From Molanna angustata (taxonomy: Eukaryota > Arthropoda > Insecta > Trichoptera > Molannidae), in contig OY754964.1 in assembly GCA_963576475.1 (NCBI GenBank), positions 47,318,861 through 47,382,860 of the forward strand: 64,000 nucleotides of DNA, in the 5' to 3' direction. A program made the position numbers and the translations under genes. Positions 1 through 14,676 of this stretch are shown here, piece after piece. Under the pieces are notes generated by a model that saw nothing but the letters and a program-made list of their open reading frames with translations, did no database searches and had not been told where the DNA came from. Numbering within the stretch: the stretch's first letter is position 1; every line of letters begins with the position of its first letter.

Positions 1-520
1 ACATGTTTTTACTACCACAAGTATTTTATTTATAATATTTAAGTAAATTATCTCTCTATATAATAATCAAATTAATTATTTATCATAATCAATACGCATT
101 TTCATCTGATCGACCATTACGCATATCTCTTGTTTGTACATAAATTATTATTGTTTATCTCTTGTTTTAAAACATTTCAATATTATGTATTCTTTGTTAT
201 TATATTATATCAATAAATATTTTTTTTATGAAATAAGTGTGTGGTAGTTGTTGGTTTTATAATTTTTAATGAAAACATAATTTTACTTTATTATTATTTG
301 ATTTTCATCCAAATAACTCCCTATAATTCCTTTGAAACAAATATGTACAACTAGTTAGAAAGAGAGAGCAAGCCCCCCAGTTGTAGCTGTACTACTCGCA
401 CAATGCGACACAGATTCTTACCTGCAAATGTTCTGTATATAGCGCTCCAATGTGTATAGCTCAATGCTAAACTCCAAACTGGGGGATTTTGATTGCATTT
501 TTACTGTAAAGATATTAAAA
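1..520. other. AT-rich non-coding stretch
   Basis: No coding signal seen. The first 350 bases are very AT-rich. A more GC-balanced segment at about 360-490 contains 'ccccccagttgtagctg' and, near 476, 'ccaaactgggggat', so short inverted ends are possible (about 374-486). This could be a small MITE just ahead of the LINE fragment, but I cannot confirm it. Confidence 0.3.
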
Positions 521-521
521 T

Positions 522-1397
522 ATGGGCGGCCCCTTGGTTTCACACCTCGTATTACTCAAAAAACTTGACTCGGTTGGAATTGGAATGAGTATTTTAAAAT
601 GGCTCTCCAGTTACTTATTATCACGTAAACTCTCTGTCAAATTGTATACCAATATATCTAATCAATTCATTGCAAAGAGTGGTGTCCCACAAGGTTCTCA
701 CTTGGGTCCAGTTTTATTTATTTTATTTATTAATGATATTGTCGATATATTCCATGATGCTCAATTCTTACTTTTTGCAGATGACTTGAAAATTTACAAA
801 ACGATAAAGAACTTAAACGACTGCATGGCGTTACAATTAAATCTTAACCATTTACTTGAGTGGTGTGCTTTGAATTCTTTATACCTAAACCATACTAAAT
901 GTCAATTCATCATATTCTGTAGAAATAAAACTAGTATCAATTTTCAATACACAATGGACAACAATAACTTAACTAAAGTAACATCAATAAAGGATCTTGG
1001 TATATTGTTTGATGAGAGGCTAACATTAATTTATTTCTCACATAACTGAAACAACTAATAAAGCTTTAAAATGCCTTGGTTATATTTTGAGAATAGTCAA
1101 AATTTTTAGATCTATTAATACATTTAAAACCCTATATACATCACTTGTTCGTAGTAATCTTGAATATAATTCAACTATATGGTCGCCGTTTTATAATGTG
1201 CACTCATTGAGGGTCGAAAGGGTTCAACATAAATTTTTAAGATTTGTAAATTATAAATTATCCATTCCTTTAGAAAAATTAAATTATGATTTTCTAATGA
1301 GTATTTTAAATTTATCGAAACTATCAAACAGAAGAACGATTAGTGATTTAATTTGTTTATTTGAAATAATCAACGGTATACTGGACACCCCTGACCT

Positions 1398-1456
<59 letters not shown>

Positions 1457-2073
1457 CATAAAAAAAATATTTTTCTTAATAAAAAATGTTTGAGAAACCC
1501 TGGAATTTTTTTGAAAAAACTAATTTGAGATTTTGTGTTTGTCTATGTTTGTACCAATTTTCAGCGTAAAATATAATCCGTGTATGGAACATATATGCTG
1601 CGAAGCCTCTAAGTTGGTGTTTTTTGACTTCAAAGTTGGAAAAGCCGTGAAAAAAGTAGACCTCTCCATACAATTCTCGCGTATTCTGGCTTGATACATT
1701 GTCGATTTTTTTTTTTTTTTTTTTTATTTTTTTTTTTTTTTTTTTTTTTTTTATTTATTTATTTATTTTTTCAACATAATTCCATTTATAAAAGATCCCA
1801 CTAACCATATGTGGTTATCAGTGGGTTTCTATATCATACAATATATGTGCTAACTTAAACTAACCAACAATGACAAAATTCAGAGTACCTACAAGGTTTG
1901 CTTCACGTCAAAATGCACCTTTTCATATAGAGAATCTTCGAAATAACTTTATTATTAACTCACCAGTACATAGATTGCACCGCCTTGGAAACCAATATAG
2001 TGCTGTTGATATATTTAATGTACACACTATTGATGGTTTCAAAAGGATGCTTAACGCATATTATAATTTTTGA
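522..2073 (+). mobile_element. 5'-truncated non-LTR retrotransposon (LINE) RT fragment, interrupted
   Basis: Reverse-transcriptase C-terminal half in three pieces. Piece 1 (about 530-1046) carries the 'SGVPQGS' motif and the catalytic 'FADD' box of RT motif C. Piece 2 (about 1087-1400) is in another frame and continues into the thumb/connection region ('RVQHKFLRF', 'NRRTISDL'). Piece 3 (1870-2073) looks like the extreme C-terminus ('VPTRFASRQN', 'SPVHRLHRL'). Between pieces 2 and 3 lies about 470 bp of foreign, poly-T-led sequence (1400-1868). The endonuclease and RT N-terminus are missing, as expected of a 5'-truncated copy. A frameshift near 1033-1087 makes it dead. Family is uncertain, jockey/CR1-like by general RT appearance. 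Confidence 0.8.
1400..1868 (-). mobile_element. Nested minus-strand retroelement pieces with poly-T leaders
   Basis: A 55-base T run (1400-1454) starts this insert, and a second T/TTTA-rich run lies at about 1708-1770. Each is what the 3' tail of a minus-strand retroposed element looks like from the plus strand. The part at about 1558-1700 belongs to a dispersed family also seen at 2365-2545, 3474-3615 and, inverted, 31460-31623 (shared words 'atatgctgcgaagcctcta' and 'gaatcgacag'). The part at 1458-1575 matches repeats at 14677-14880 and 48449-48690. The block interrupts the LINE coding sequence on both sides. Confidence 0.6.
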
Positions 2074-2364
2074 TTTTTACTTTGCTTTGTTTATTTTTGT
2101 TGTTTAAATTGAATATGTAATAATACTGTTTATTTATTTTTTCTTCTTCTTTTATGTCTAGTTTTTTTTTTATCATTTACCTCTATTTTATTTTATTATG
2201 CTGTTTTATATTGTTCTTCCTTTAACTACTTATGTTTTTTTTATTATGTACCTATATAATCGATGTATCTACACTTATTGTTGTTTTGTTGTGCCTACAT
2301 TATTCTATTTATCCTGTATTTTTTTTTGTAAATGTCCTATTAAGGGCGTATATATAATAAATCA

Positions 2365-2545
2365 ATAAATATATGCTGCGAAGCCTCTAAGTTGGTGTTT
2401 TTTGACTTCAAAGTTGGAGAAGCCGTGAAAAATATAGACCCTGCATACAATCGTGTTCCTTCATACACGCGTCTTGGATTTAAACTGCCTCTTCCTTCAA
2501 TAGAATTTCATTCTCTTGAACGAATCGACAGTTGGATAATTATCT
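2365..2545 (-). repeat. Dispersed repeat, 'ctgcgaagcctct' family, copy 2
   Basis: Shares 'atatgctgcgaagcctcta', 'gttttttgacttcaaagttgg' (first 20 bases identical) and the terminal 'gaacgaatcgacagttgg' with copies at 1585-1710 and 3474-3615. The inverted copy at 31460-31623 ends in a 90-base A run, which sets the sense strand as minus here. Confidence 0.6.
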
Positions 2546-5500
2546 AAATATTTGTTTGTTTATATATTCATCTCATAAACGAATTAATAAAAAAAGTATG
2601 TACTTGGAATTCATTCAACGATCCAAGTGGATAAGACAAGCGGAAACTTACTCTTTTCGCACTTAATAACACTATATAAGAACATGGGGGTTATGGTCAA
2701 CACTAAACTTTCATAATGCTTAAATTCATTCAAATTATAAAAACACTTTTCAACTCCAATCTTGCTGAAATTTCTTTCCCAGTCCAATCCTACTGAAATT
2801 TCAAACCACTTTCCTTTACATTATTTGAGACTGAAGGGAAGGGACGGATGGAGGGACTGAAAGGACGGAGGGGACAGTTATTAAGAAAACTAACTTTTTT
2901 TTGTTATTTTTTATTTATTGTATTGGATATTTTTTACTCATTCTGAATTTATCATAACAAATAAACAGTTCAAAATTACGAAAACGATTTTCTTGATACG
3001 TTGGTATATTGCTTCACATTTACCTTCTCGAGCAACGCCGGGTATAAAAGCTAGTAATTAAATAAAATTATAAATGAGTGAATGAATAGGGATCGAAGGG
3101 AAAATAATACGGAATTATAATTAGCGAATCTAGATAAGAATGTTAAATAATAAAAAGGAAACATACCTATCAACCACATTTATATACATATTTGGAGGTA
3201 AATAATTAAACAGGCAGGACAAAGTCTGCCGGGTTTTACTAGTTATCCTATAGAGTTCTATGATATCTTAAGATGTTATAGAACTCCATATGATAATTAT
3301 ATCCATGATATGGGCAAACATGGATGGTTTTGATTCTGCCGGTAGACCAGACTTACCCCCTGGTGGAATTGTGATTAAGAATTCATTATTTTAGAATAAT
3401 TTATGAATAGGCAAAACTAATTACTTTTTTTAAAATATTGTTTGAGATATATTGTTCCCCTGACTGAAACAACTATATGCTGCGAAGCCTCTAATTTGGT
3501 GTTTGGAAAAACTGTGAAAAATATAGACCCTGCATACAAATCTCGCGTATGTTGGGTTACTTTGTCGATATGTTAAGAAAACAAAGTTTTGTTGAACAAA
3601 TCGACAGGTGGATTAGTTTACATTCATTGTTTTATTTTATTGCTGTCCTTTTATTTCCGTGGAAGTTAAATCAAAATAGTATTTTTAAATATTAACCTAA
3701 TTATAATGATACATTCATGATTAACATAATTTTATTTAATGTATTATTGGCATTAAAAATATAATTATGTTAAAAAAAAAACAATAGTTTGTATATTCTC
3801 TTGTATGTGTACAATGTTGATTGCCTAAGTCTTTAAAATCATTCAATTTAAAATAGATTAATGCATTATGAATAAAAAAAATGTTTTCCATTAATAATTA
3901 TTGGTTTTCACCAAAATTTTCGATGCATCTAAATATTAAATATTTTCTAACACAAATCAAACATCCACAATTTGTGTCAGCCCTGCACGACAGACCGTGT
4001 CGACCGGCAGATTCCATTAAGAAGTTGCGTGAAACCTCTGCAGGGGGTACACTCCCTCATAGGAAACTTAGGGTGAGGGGTATCTGATGCCCACTGTGTA
4101 TTACTCTGCGATTTGAATAAAAAAAATCCTAAACTCCTTATTTAAGTAAATCTTCACACAAGGGCGAGATATTATTCATTATTCCAAGAAATTTTCACAG
4201 ACTTTGAATGTATTTTTATTCATCTTCCTCCTTGACCTCACGAGCTTTGTTGATTGAAGATCCTGTAGGGGACCTAAGGAGGTCAATGCAGGTCATGGGG
4301 CATCATCCGGATCTTATACGCTCCTCCATTATAATGAGTTATTGGGGGGGCCTTATTGAATGTGTCTAAAATATGGAAGGATGCAATGTTGGCAGAATGT
4401 CAGAGAGGCTATCCTTTATTTGCCGTTCATTTAGTATCGACACAGTGGTTCTTCTAGCAGTCTATGGTATTCGCAACATTCTTCCCTAACACATCTCAGA
4501 AGCATCAATCTTCCCTCTTTCCGACTTCTTGTGAGGTATGCAAAAGAAAAGTAGTGTATTGTAAATAATATTATTTTTATTATACTATACAATACACATG
4601 ATAAATGTTTTTTCCTACAATGTTAGCAGCGGTCAATGCAAACTGCATTAGTTGGCAAATCCTACATGTCCTTATTAAATCACTTATACTGCGGAAAATC
4701 TAAAAAATATACAATAAATATAAGTGACATTTTGTTATATATGTAACAATTTATGTTAAACAGAAAGACCAAGTATGAAATGTGTCTATTTTAAAGAGTG
4801 TGTAAGTATGAAATGTAACTTTTACAATAAATCAATAATTGAATACTTTAGACCAAAATGCCTTTCGTTTGTATGCAGCTAGAGATTTGAGATAGATATC
4901 AGTAAAACTACATATTTTAATTGAAGTTTAGAAACATTTATTGACTATTCAAAGCACAATCTTGTAACTTTAATGATAACTATAAAATTAACATGACCCA
5001 TTCGTTTCTGGCCAGCATTGCATAGCATTATGGAGATAGACAGCCACCTTTTATATTATATTGCACATTATAATTATTCTAATTTAAATATGTGATGAAT
5101 ATTAGAAATCTACCAATGAAAAAATCATTTCCTTGACGTCAGTCTTCAAGGTAAATAATAATCGTTTTAACAAATTACAATTAATTTTTAAATAGAGAAT
5201 ACAAAAAGAAATAAGAAAACAAGTTTTTTTCAAATAGATCTGGAATTTTATTAACAGTGATAACAGCCTGAGACCAGTATTAGCTGTGTGAAGGCAAATT
5301 TTGCAGTTATTCAATCGACAATTTCTTATTATTTTATAACATTCATATATACTTATTCAATACTGTCAGAAATAGCATGCCCTCGTTGCATTTTATATAA
5401 AATATGCATATGTGATATATATTTAACATAAGTTGTAACAATACTGTCACATTTAACAAAATGTTTGTAGGGATAGGAAACTACTTCCAATTAATTTGAC

Positions 5501-5600
5501 TCTAAAATCTCAATTGAAACAGTTTTGCTATCAGTCCCTAAATCAAAATTGAAAACAGAAATTGCTCTAAATTTGTAAATTTAGCATTATTCATATTGAT
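2546..5600. other. Intergenic, AT-rich, no gene recognised
   Basis: Apart from the repeat copy at 3474-3620, I see no coding frame with recognisable content. There is an imperfect hairpin near 3250-3290 ('gagttctat' and its complement). A GC-richer patch at about 3975-4115 shares 'tgtattactctg' with 14098-14113, so it is probably another dispersed repeat. A 70-aa run at 3881-4087 is open but looks like repeat read-through. Confidence 0.4.
3474..3620 (-). repeat. Dispersed repeat, 'ctgcgaagcctct' family, copy 3
   Basis: 'atatgctgcgaagcctcta' at 3475 is followed by the conserved 'tatagaccctgcatacaa' and 'aatcgacaggtgga'. It is shorter than copy 2 because part of the middle is deleted. Confidence 0.55.
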
Positions 5601-5605
5601 ATTAT

Positions 5606-6190
5606 AAAGCTGCGAGTACACAGTGGTCGATGATGGCCCATTGCAGGCCATCGCCATTGTGTAAACGGGCTAATTGTGCCTCATGGCGTACAAATGGCAG
5701 TGGGTCATGCGTCGTGGCTCGCAATGGCCACGTTGATGAATGTTTTTTTCTAACTCCAGATGAAAGAATTTCTATTTAACTATATATAAATAAAATAGCA
5801 CAATATTTTTTTATGTTTAGGTACATTTAGCTAATATTGTGACATAATTGCTGTCCAAACATAAAATACAAACAGACAATATATATTTTATTTGTAACTT
5901 CTTGCACATTTTAATTGTACCTATACTGGCGGATTTATTTCCAAATGGCAATTTCTTCCAACCAACCAGAATTTTTTTTATTACTTTGTTCCGGTACACA
6001 CTCATATAGTAGTTGTACGCAGTATACAAATAAATTGCCGTGGCCGAGATTACTTCGACGTCCATCGTCAGTGCCTCACTATGCAGTAATGAGCCATGGA
6101 CCATTGTGTGAACACTTTTTCACCGACAGGCGTTGATGGTCTGCCGTGGCACATGGCCATGCATGGGCCATTGTGTACTGGAAGCTTTAC
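5606..6190. mobile_element. MITE-like element with inverted ends
   Basis: The left end 'aagctgcgagtacaca' (from 5607) and right end 'tgtgtactggaagctt' (to 6187) are imperfect inverted repeats flanked by TA on both sides (5605-5606 and 6188-6189). Internal sequence is rich in 'ggccatng' words in both orientations ('gatggccca', 'catgggccatt'). Length is about 580 bp with no transposase. Two overlapping short ORFs inside (5817-6104 minus, 5915-6136 plus) are not convincing genes. Probably a non-autonomous DNA transposon, superfamily undetermined. Confidence 0.6.
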
Positions 6191-7937
6191 AGCCATACTG
6201 ACAATAATAATTTAAGTATATATTCTACAGTCATTATTAGATATATGTAATCCCCCTGCACTTTTTAATAATAATTCATACATATGTTATGTAAATTTCA
6301 TAAGAGAAACAGATACTATGTACATCTATTGAAAAACTTATTGCATATGTTTTTTATACACATTGTGATGGGAATAAAGTTTAAAAATATATCTCATTAA
6401 TTTAAATTCCCATATTTCAATTATTGGTAAACTGTTGAAGAAAAAAATATTACGCTAATTTGTTTTATTTGTGATGGAAAATTAAGACACAATCTGGACA
6501 TAGAGATTAGATAAATCAAACAAAATGCAATGAGCTATTGACATTCTGGAGATAAAATGAAATATGACGTGTACATTAAATGAAGAAACAAACTGAAATA
6601 ATATGTATGCTTAAACATTTTTCTTGTATAATACAAGTAGGTAGCTTGTAAAAAAAGAAATAAATTAATTGTATAAAACAAGTGCTATATGATATTACTT
6701 TACGTGATAAAAATTAACTATTAAGTGAAATTCAATATACTACAATCATGATAAATACAATTTTATATTATTGTATGTAATTCATATAGGTAATACAGGT
6801 AAATAAAACTAAGGTAATGACAGCTGACAGTATACAAACACCTTCATGATACAAACAATTCATCTCATATTCAAAAGAAGTTTATTTCAATTTATTCTCA
6901 TTACAACATATTATAATAAATAAACCTGAAGCAACTAATTACTAAATCATCTTGTAAAAGGAATTTTCTCTTGTATTTTGAATTTAAAATAAACTCAAAA
7001 CTTAAAATAAATTAATAAATCATCTTGTAAAAAGAATTTTCTCTTGTATAAAATAAATAAATTATTTCATCCTATAAACTACTTTCAGGTTTAATTAAGG
7101 GTAACTCGTGTATTTTTAATTTAAAATAAATTATCAGCTTATGCTGATTTTAGTAAATCAATTATTTCATCCTATAAACTACTTTCAGGTTTGATTAAAC
7201 GTAACTCACATAACACAAAATAAAACAGGAAGGTATATTGTTTATAATTATTTGTCTTTAATAAGGAGTAAGTATTATAACAACAAAATAATATTATTAA
7301 CAATAAATTGATAATTTAAATTTTGTTAGCTAAGACTACTTATGTAATATAAATGTATTTATAATAGACCATCGTAAATCTTTCAACCCATGGATTAAAA
7401 ATAATTGGTGAATTTGTATTTAAAAAATGCAGGTTTATCAATCTTACTAAAAATTTCGATGTTTATTACAAATGTTTTTTTAATAATCTTAGTAATATAG
7501 AATGGAAATTAATTAAATCTTGAATTTGTCATGCAAATATTTGACAAATTTTGTAATAGAAGCAAGAGAAAAAATAATAATTATAAATTATTTCAAAAGT
7601 TCAATTAATTAGTAACAATTCACTCAATAATTCAAACTGTGCACCTAATACAATTTAACCACAGAACTATTTATTGTACAAGAAACTGGAAAATGCCATC
7701 CAATCCCACTATACAATGTGTTTAAATAAAATGGTAGTCAGTGTGCCAATTTGAATATTGATTTGAATATGATTAATTAGGTTTGACAACATAATAAATG
7801 TATAGACACATAACAAAAGTATTCGCATGGTATGTGTTGATAAATTCCATGTGAATCAAACAAAAAAGAAATAAGTAACTATTTGTTGTAAAAACTGCCT
7901 CTAATGTGAATATAATACAATCAAAATCATACATATA
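6191..7937. other. AT-rich intergenic / possible 3'-flank of minus-strand gene
   Basis: No coding content. Local duplications are present: 'atcatcttgtaaaa' with 'ttttctcttgtat' at about 6946 and 7020, and 'tcctataaactactttcagg' at about 7070 and 7168. These look like simple regional duplications in AT-rich DNA. Confidence 0.4.
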
Positions 7938-8480
7938 CAGGATGTCCCATAATCCAACGTATTCCTTTTAAGGGCTGCTTTACCAACTCATGACTCACTA
8001 AAATATGCAAATACCTATGACCTCAGTAAAAGTGCCTTAGTTTTCGAGATATTGCCACTTTTACAATTATTTTGGAAATAACAATAATTGCGCCAACTTT
8101 TGCAATAATTTGCCAGGTTGGCGTCATACATTTTTTTTTCAGTGTGAACAATCAAATTTGGGTTTTTTTTTTTTTAATTCATAACCCGGGCATAATTATT
8201 TTTTTTTTCCGCCAAATTTTTTTTTTAATTATTTTTGATTGTGATCAATAGCCGAGTTATTCAAGATTGTGTAACATAAATTACAATTCTAAAATATTGA
8301 AATTTGTAAATGTGGCACTTGAAAAACCAATCTATGGCGGAGATTTTCGGGCACTTTGTAAAAGTAGCATTATCTCGAAAACTAAGGTACTTTTACTGAG
8401 GTCATATTTGCATATTCTAGCGAGTCATGAGTTGGTATAACAGCCCTTAAAAGGAATACGTTGGATTATGGGACACCCTG
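7938..8480. mobile_element. MITE with about 150-bp terminal inverted repeats and TA target site
   Basis: The left end starts 'caggatgtcccataatcc' and the right end finishes 'ggattatgggacaccctg'. The ends can be paired for about 150 bp, including 'tccttttaagggctg' against 'cagcccttaaaagga' and 'ttttcgagata' against 'tatctcgaaaa'. TA dinucleotides flank both sides. It has no coding capacity in 543 bp. TA duplication plus 'CAGGGTGTCCC'-type ends suggest a mariner/Tc1-type non-autonomous element, but the superfamily is inferred. Confidence 0.8.
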
Positions 8481-8990
8481 TATATATATACACAGATCAA
8501 TTATACATATTACATAAATTTATTTCTTTCAAAGGACAAGTTTACTTTAAATTAATGCAAATAATTAAATAAAATTAGTATTCTACTCTTATTACTTTAA
8601 GTTGTAACAAATTCATAATTGTTGATAAAATCAATATTTGATAATTAGGTACATCATAAATTTTATATCCACAGAGACAGTTTTACATAATAACATAACA
8701 GAATACACAAACACCAATACATATCAATAAATCTGAGTATGTTTAATACACGATACGTGATGACATACTAATCAGAAAGTAATATTTTTTTAGCACTATA
8801 CAATTTATTACTTATTAATCAAAATATGTACTAACAATCTGTTTAAGATCTGGTGAAAAAAAATGTATATACATTTTTTATTGCTACCAACATCAATATT
8901 ATCTAGTTCAGTATCTCAAGATAGTATAAAAATCATACTTTGGATAAATATTGAAAAAAATCAATAATATAATTTGTTTTTCTTTCTTGA

Positions 8991-12039
<3,049 letters not shown>

Positions 12040-12210
12040 TCACAGGACGAATTTGCCCAAGAACAATGCGAAAATAGCAACAACAATTGAAATAAATATA
12101 AAGTGCAAAGGCACTGATGTTTCCAGGGCGGACTGTTGCACGGTAGGTGGACTGTACGAATGACGAGCGTTGTCCGTTCCTGACTCATGGCGCAATCTCA
12201 AAATCTCTAC
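12040..12210 (-). CDS. Terminal exon of a VAP/VAP33-like tail-anchored ER protein (partial)
   Basis: A minus-strand exon begins after a pyrimidine-rich acceptor ending CAG at 12211-12213 and reads 56 residues to a TGA at 12040. It opens 'VEILRLRHES', a short Ser/Thr/Pro/Gln linker follows, then a hydrophobic segment ending 'FALFLGKFVL'. In vertebrate VAPA the coiled coil ends in a similar 'LRLRK' and the tail anchor ends 'GKFIL', so this is best read as the last exon of a VAMP-associated protein. These are ER tail-anchored adaptors that bind FFAT motifs through an N-terminal MSP domain. No MSP-domain or coiled-coil exon was found upstream (higher coordinates). The upstream exons may be very small, beyond repeats I could not read through, or absent. 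A 60-residue open frame in another register over this exon is a shadow. Confidence 0.6.
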   Translation of the reverse strand, partial: VEILRLRHESGTDNARHSYSPPTVQQSALETSVPLHFIFISIVVAIFALFLGKFVL

Positions 12211-12425
12211 CTGAAAAAAATAAAATACTTTTTTTACATATATACTCAAATATATTACAAACAAGTATAGGGTAAACAATATTTATCTTTTAATTGGTCT
12301 ATGTTTTCTTTTCACAAAACAGTTACAGTTGATGCGGATAAAAAAAGAAACAAAATTCCAAATACCAAAAGATAATTATTTTTGGCATTAGTCAAAAGAG
12401 AAGTAATATAAATGTTTGCAATGGC

Positions 12426-12502
12426 ACAGGGTGGCGAGGGATAGGGATATATGGAGGTCGAAAGAGGAGGCCTATACTCAACACTGGATGAATTATGGCT
12501 GA
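12426..12502 (+). mobile_element. RTE-like LINE C-terminal tail fragment
   Basis: One frame reads 'RVARDRDIWRSKEEAYTQHW' then a stop. This resembles the C-terminal 'DR..W...EAYVQQW' end of insect RTE-type endonuclease-reverse transcriptases. Only about 25 residues remain. Confidence 0.5.
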
Positions 12503-12589
12503 TAATTATTTATCTTTATAGCAAATACTTGCTTTTTACAACACTTCTCAGGGGCTTTACCTAAAATCGTTGATTCTATATTAGTATTT

Positions 12590-12845
12590 ATCCCTTGCCT
12601 CAACGAAATTCATGTATCGTCTCATACATATTTGTCTATTATTCAAGCTTTTTACATTTTCCAATGTCATTCACATGGTTGTGCCATCCTTTTCTTGGAT
12701 GATCTTGACCTCTTTTTCCTGTTAGCTTTGTATATTTTCTTCCTCAGTTATTTTATATTCATCTTTCCCAAGTGATCAATCCATTCCCATCCCAGTATGT
12801 CTGAATGTCCTTCAATGAATCTCATGTTGCTTTTATTGATAATTG
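12590..12845 (-). mobile_element. Degenerate RTE-like LINE tail (reverse copy)
   Basis: Reverse-complement reading gives decayed versions of the tail at 13050-13435: 'gaaaaggatggcacaacc', then a match to 'cgagcatgtatgagacgatgc'-type sequence near 12605-12630. It is too mutated to translate cleanly. It is an older, inverted member of the 'GRPRKGWHDHV' family. Confidence 0.55.
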
Positions 12846-12879
12846 CAATGGAAATAAGTATATTTTATTTTATGTAAAT

Positions 12880-13440
12880 AAAATGAAAGTGAATTCCTTG
12901 AGGTGGTTTGGACATATTGAAAGAATGAATGATGATAACCCCTGACTAAAACAAAAATTCACAATTCTGAGTATAAAAGTTTTGTAGGCCTATAACTGTT
13001 TATATATTCTGAAAATTTGGGCTCTGTTAATTGAGCGGATCAAAAGTTATAAGAACGATATATGACAGAATAAAAAATGAGGACATAAGGAGAGAATGCA
13101 AGTTAAAGAAGGATATTATATGTAAAATGAAAGTGAATTCCTTGAGGTGGTTTGGACATATTGAAAGAATGAATGATGAACGACTGACCAAAAAAATATA
13201 CATGGGTGTAAGAGATGGAGTGAATAGCAGGGGCCGCCCCAGAAAGGGATGGCATGACCATGTGAATGATATTTTGAAAGATGGAAATATAAGAAGCTTG
13301 AATAATCGACGAGCATGTATGAGACGATGCATGGATGTAAAGGAAGCTAGGAATGTATGTAAAAATAGAGGAGTATGGCGCTCGGTTTTCTTTGCTTACC
13401 CCGTAAGGGATATGGCGTGATGGTATGTATGTATGTATTT
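12880..13440 (+). mobile_element. RTE-like LINE 3' end, 'GRPRKGWHDHV' tail, with a partial duplication
   Basis: The main copy (about 13031-13420) encodes the C-terminal tail of a non-LTR reverse transcriptase: 'LRWFGHIERMND', 'GRPRKGWHDHV', 'NRRACMRRCMDV', ending 'AYPVRDMA' and a stop. It is followed at once by a (TATG)n tail, as in RTE-type elements with short microsatellite 3' ends. About 58 bp (12880-12937) is a direct repeat of 13122-13179, separated by unrelated sequence beginning 'gataacccctgact'. 5'-truncated and without the RT core. Confidence 0.75.
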
Positions 13441-13446
13441 TATGTA

Positions 13447-13640
13447 GCTTCTCGAGCAACTAACAGATACTATGTCAAATGATTTATTATTTAACACACA
13501 CCCAATAACAAGTTACCACATTCTGGAGACTTAGGATATTAATCGTCACACATATCCAGACTAAAAACACAATTAAAACCACTGTCTCCACCGGGAATCG
13601 AACCCGGGACCCTTGGATCAGCAGTCAGATACTCAATTAA
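13447..13640 (-). mobile_element. tRNA-derived SINE, family B (reverse copy)
   Basis: On the minus strand the head holds an intact Pol III B box, 'GGTTCGATTCCCGG'. The body matches the plus copy at 35815-36030 ('gtggtaacttgttattgggtg'-like text, 'ctgttagttgc'). The A-box end of the head is cut short near 13640. Confidence 0.75.
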
Positions 13641-14089
13641 AAGAAATTGAGAAAATTATAACATTTCTAAAAAAACTTTTTTTGATTTAAAAAAAAGATA
13701 AAAATACCTACATAGGTATTTTATATGAACATTTTCATATGAAAACAAATTTAGAAATTTATTATAAAAAAATATCAGTGGAAGAATAATATATCAGTGA
13801 AAGAAAATAGCGCAACCCTGGTTGAATTCGGTCACACCCCCGCAGTCAGCGGAGAAGATTTAAAAATTAACTTTAAAATATAAATTAATATAATAAAATC
13901 AATTACTGATGAAAAGTAATCAATTCCCTGTGTTTTGATTGTATTCTATGACTCGATTTACACGAAATTACAGCACAAGTCACCATATTTAAAGAGAAAA
14001 TGAACAAAATGTAGTGGAGTACCGCTCTTCAAGATGTACCTAGTATAAATGAATGGTGTACACCACAAACGGCTACTGTGGTGTACACT

Positions 14090-14395
14090 CGATGCCCGCT
14101 CTGTATTACTCTGTGGCCTGTATAATTAAAAATCGTCCTCCATAACCACCCGTCGCTTCAGACTCTTCAATACCTCCCATCCCATCAGTACTTCCCGTCC
14201 CTTCAGTTACTCCCGTCCCTTCAGTTACTCCCGTCCCTTCAGTTACTCCCGTCCCTTCAGTTACTCCCGTCCCTTCAGTTACTCCCGTCCCTTCAGTTAC
14301 TCCCGTCCCTTCAGTTACTCCCGTCCCTTCAGTTACTCCCATCCCTTCAGACCCTTCAGTACCTCCCGTCCCTTCAGTAGGTCCCGGTCATACGC
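14090..14395. repeat. 18-bp minisatellite
   Basis: About eight head-to-tail copies of 'cccttcagttactcccgt' (14176-14345), with diverged units on both sides. It encodes a 'GVTEGT' hexapeptide ladder on the minus strand, but there is no surrounding gene, so the 78-aa open frame is treated as incidental. Confidence 0.85.
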
Positions 14396-14660
14396 TCGAC
14401 AATTCACCAAAGTTTCATTGCGATCGGATGAACGGTTCTCAGGATAGTCCACCTTCGTCGGTAAAATGACCTATTACCCGATGAAAAAGAAGAAGAAAAA
14501 AATTTTTGATCTAGAAACCATCCCTGGTATACTCTCGACAATTCACCAAAGTTTCATCGCAATCGGATGAACGGTTTAGCAACGCATTCAACACATACAT
14601 ACATAGATACATACATACATAGATACATACATACATAGATACAAACATTCAAATTTATAA
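14384..14660 (+). repeat. Dispersed repeat with ACAT/GATACAT microsatellite tail
   Basis: 'caattcaccaaagtttcat' followed by a 'cggatgaacggtt' block occurs twice (about 14399-14435 and 14530-14574), then a run of 'acatacat' and 'agatacat' words at 14593-14645. Repeats of this kind commonly mark 3' ends of insect non-LTR elements. No coding sequence remains. Confidence 0.5.
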
Positions 14661-14676
14661 TGTAGATAAAATTTCT

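Noticed and set aside
14106..14342. 78-aa Gly/Val/Thr/Glu repeat protein
   Set aside because: Product of the 18-bp minisatellite; no promoter, splice or family support.
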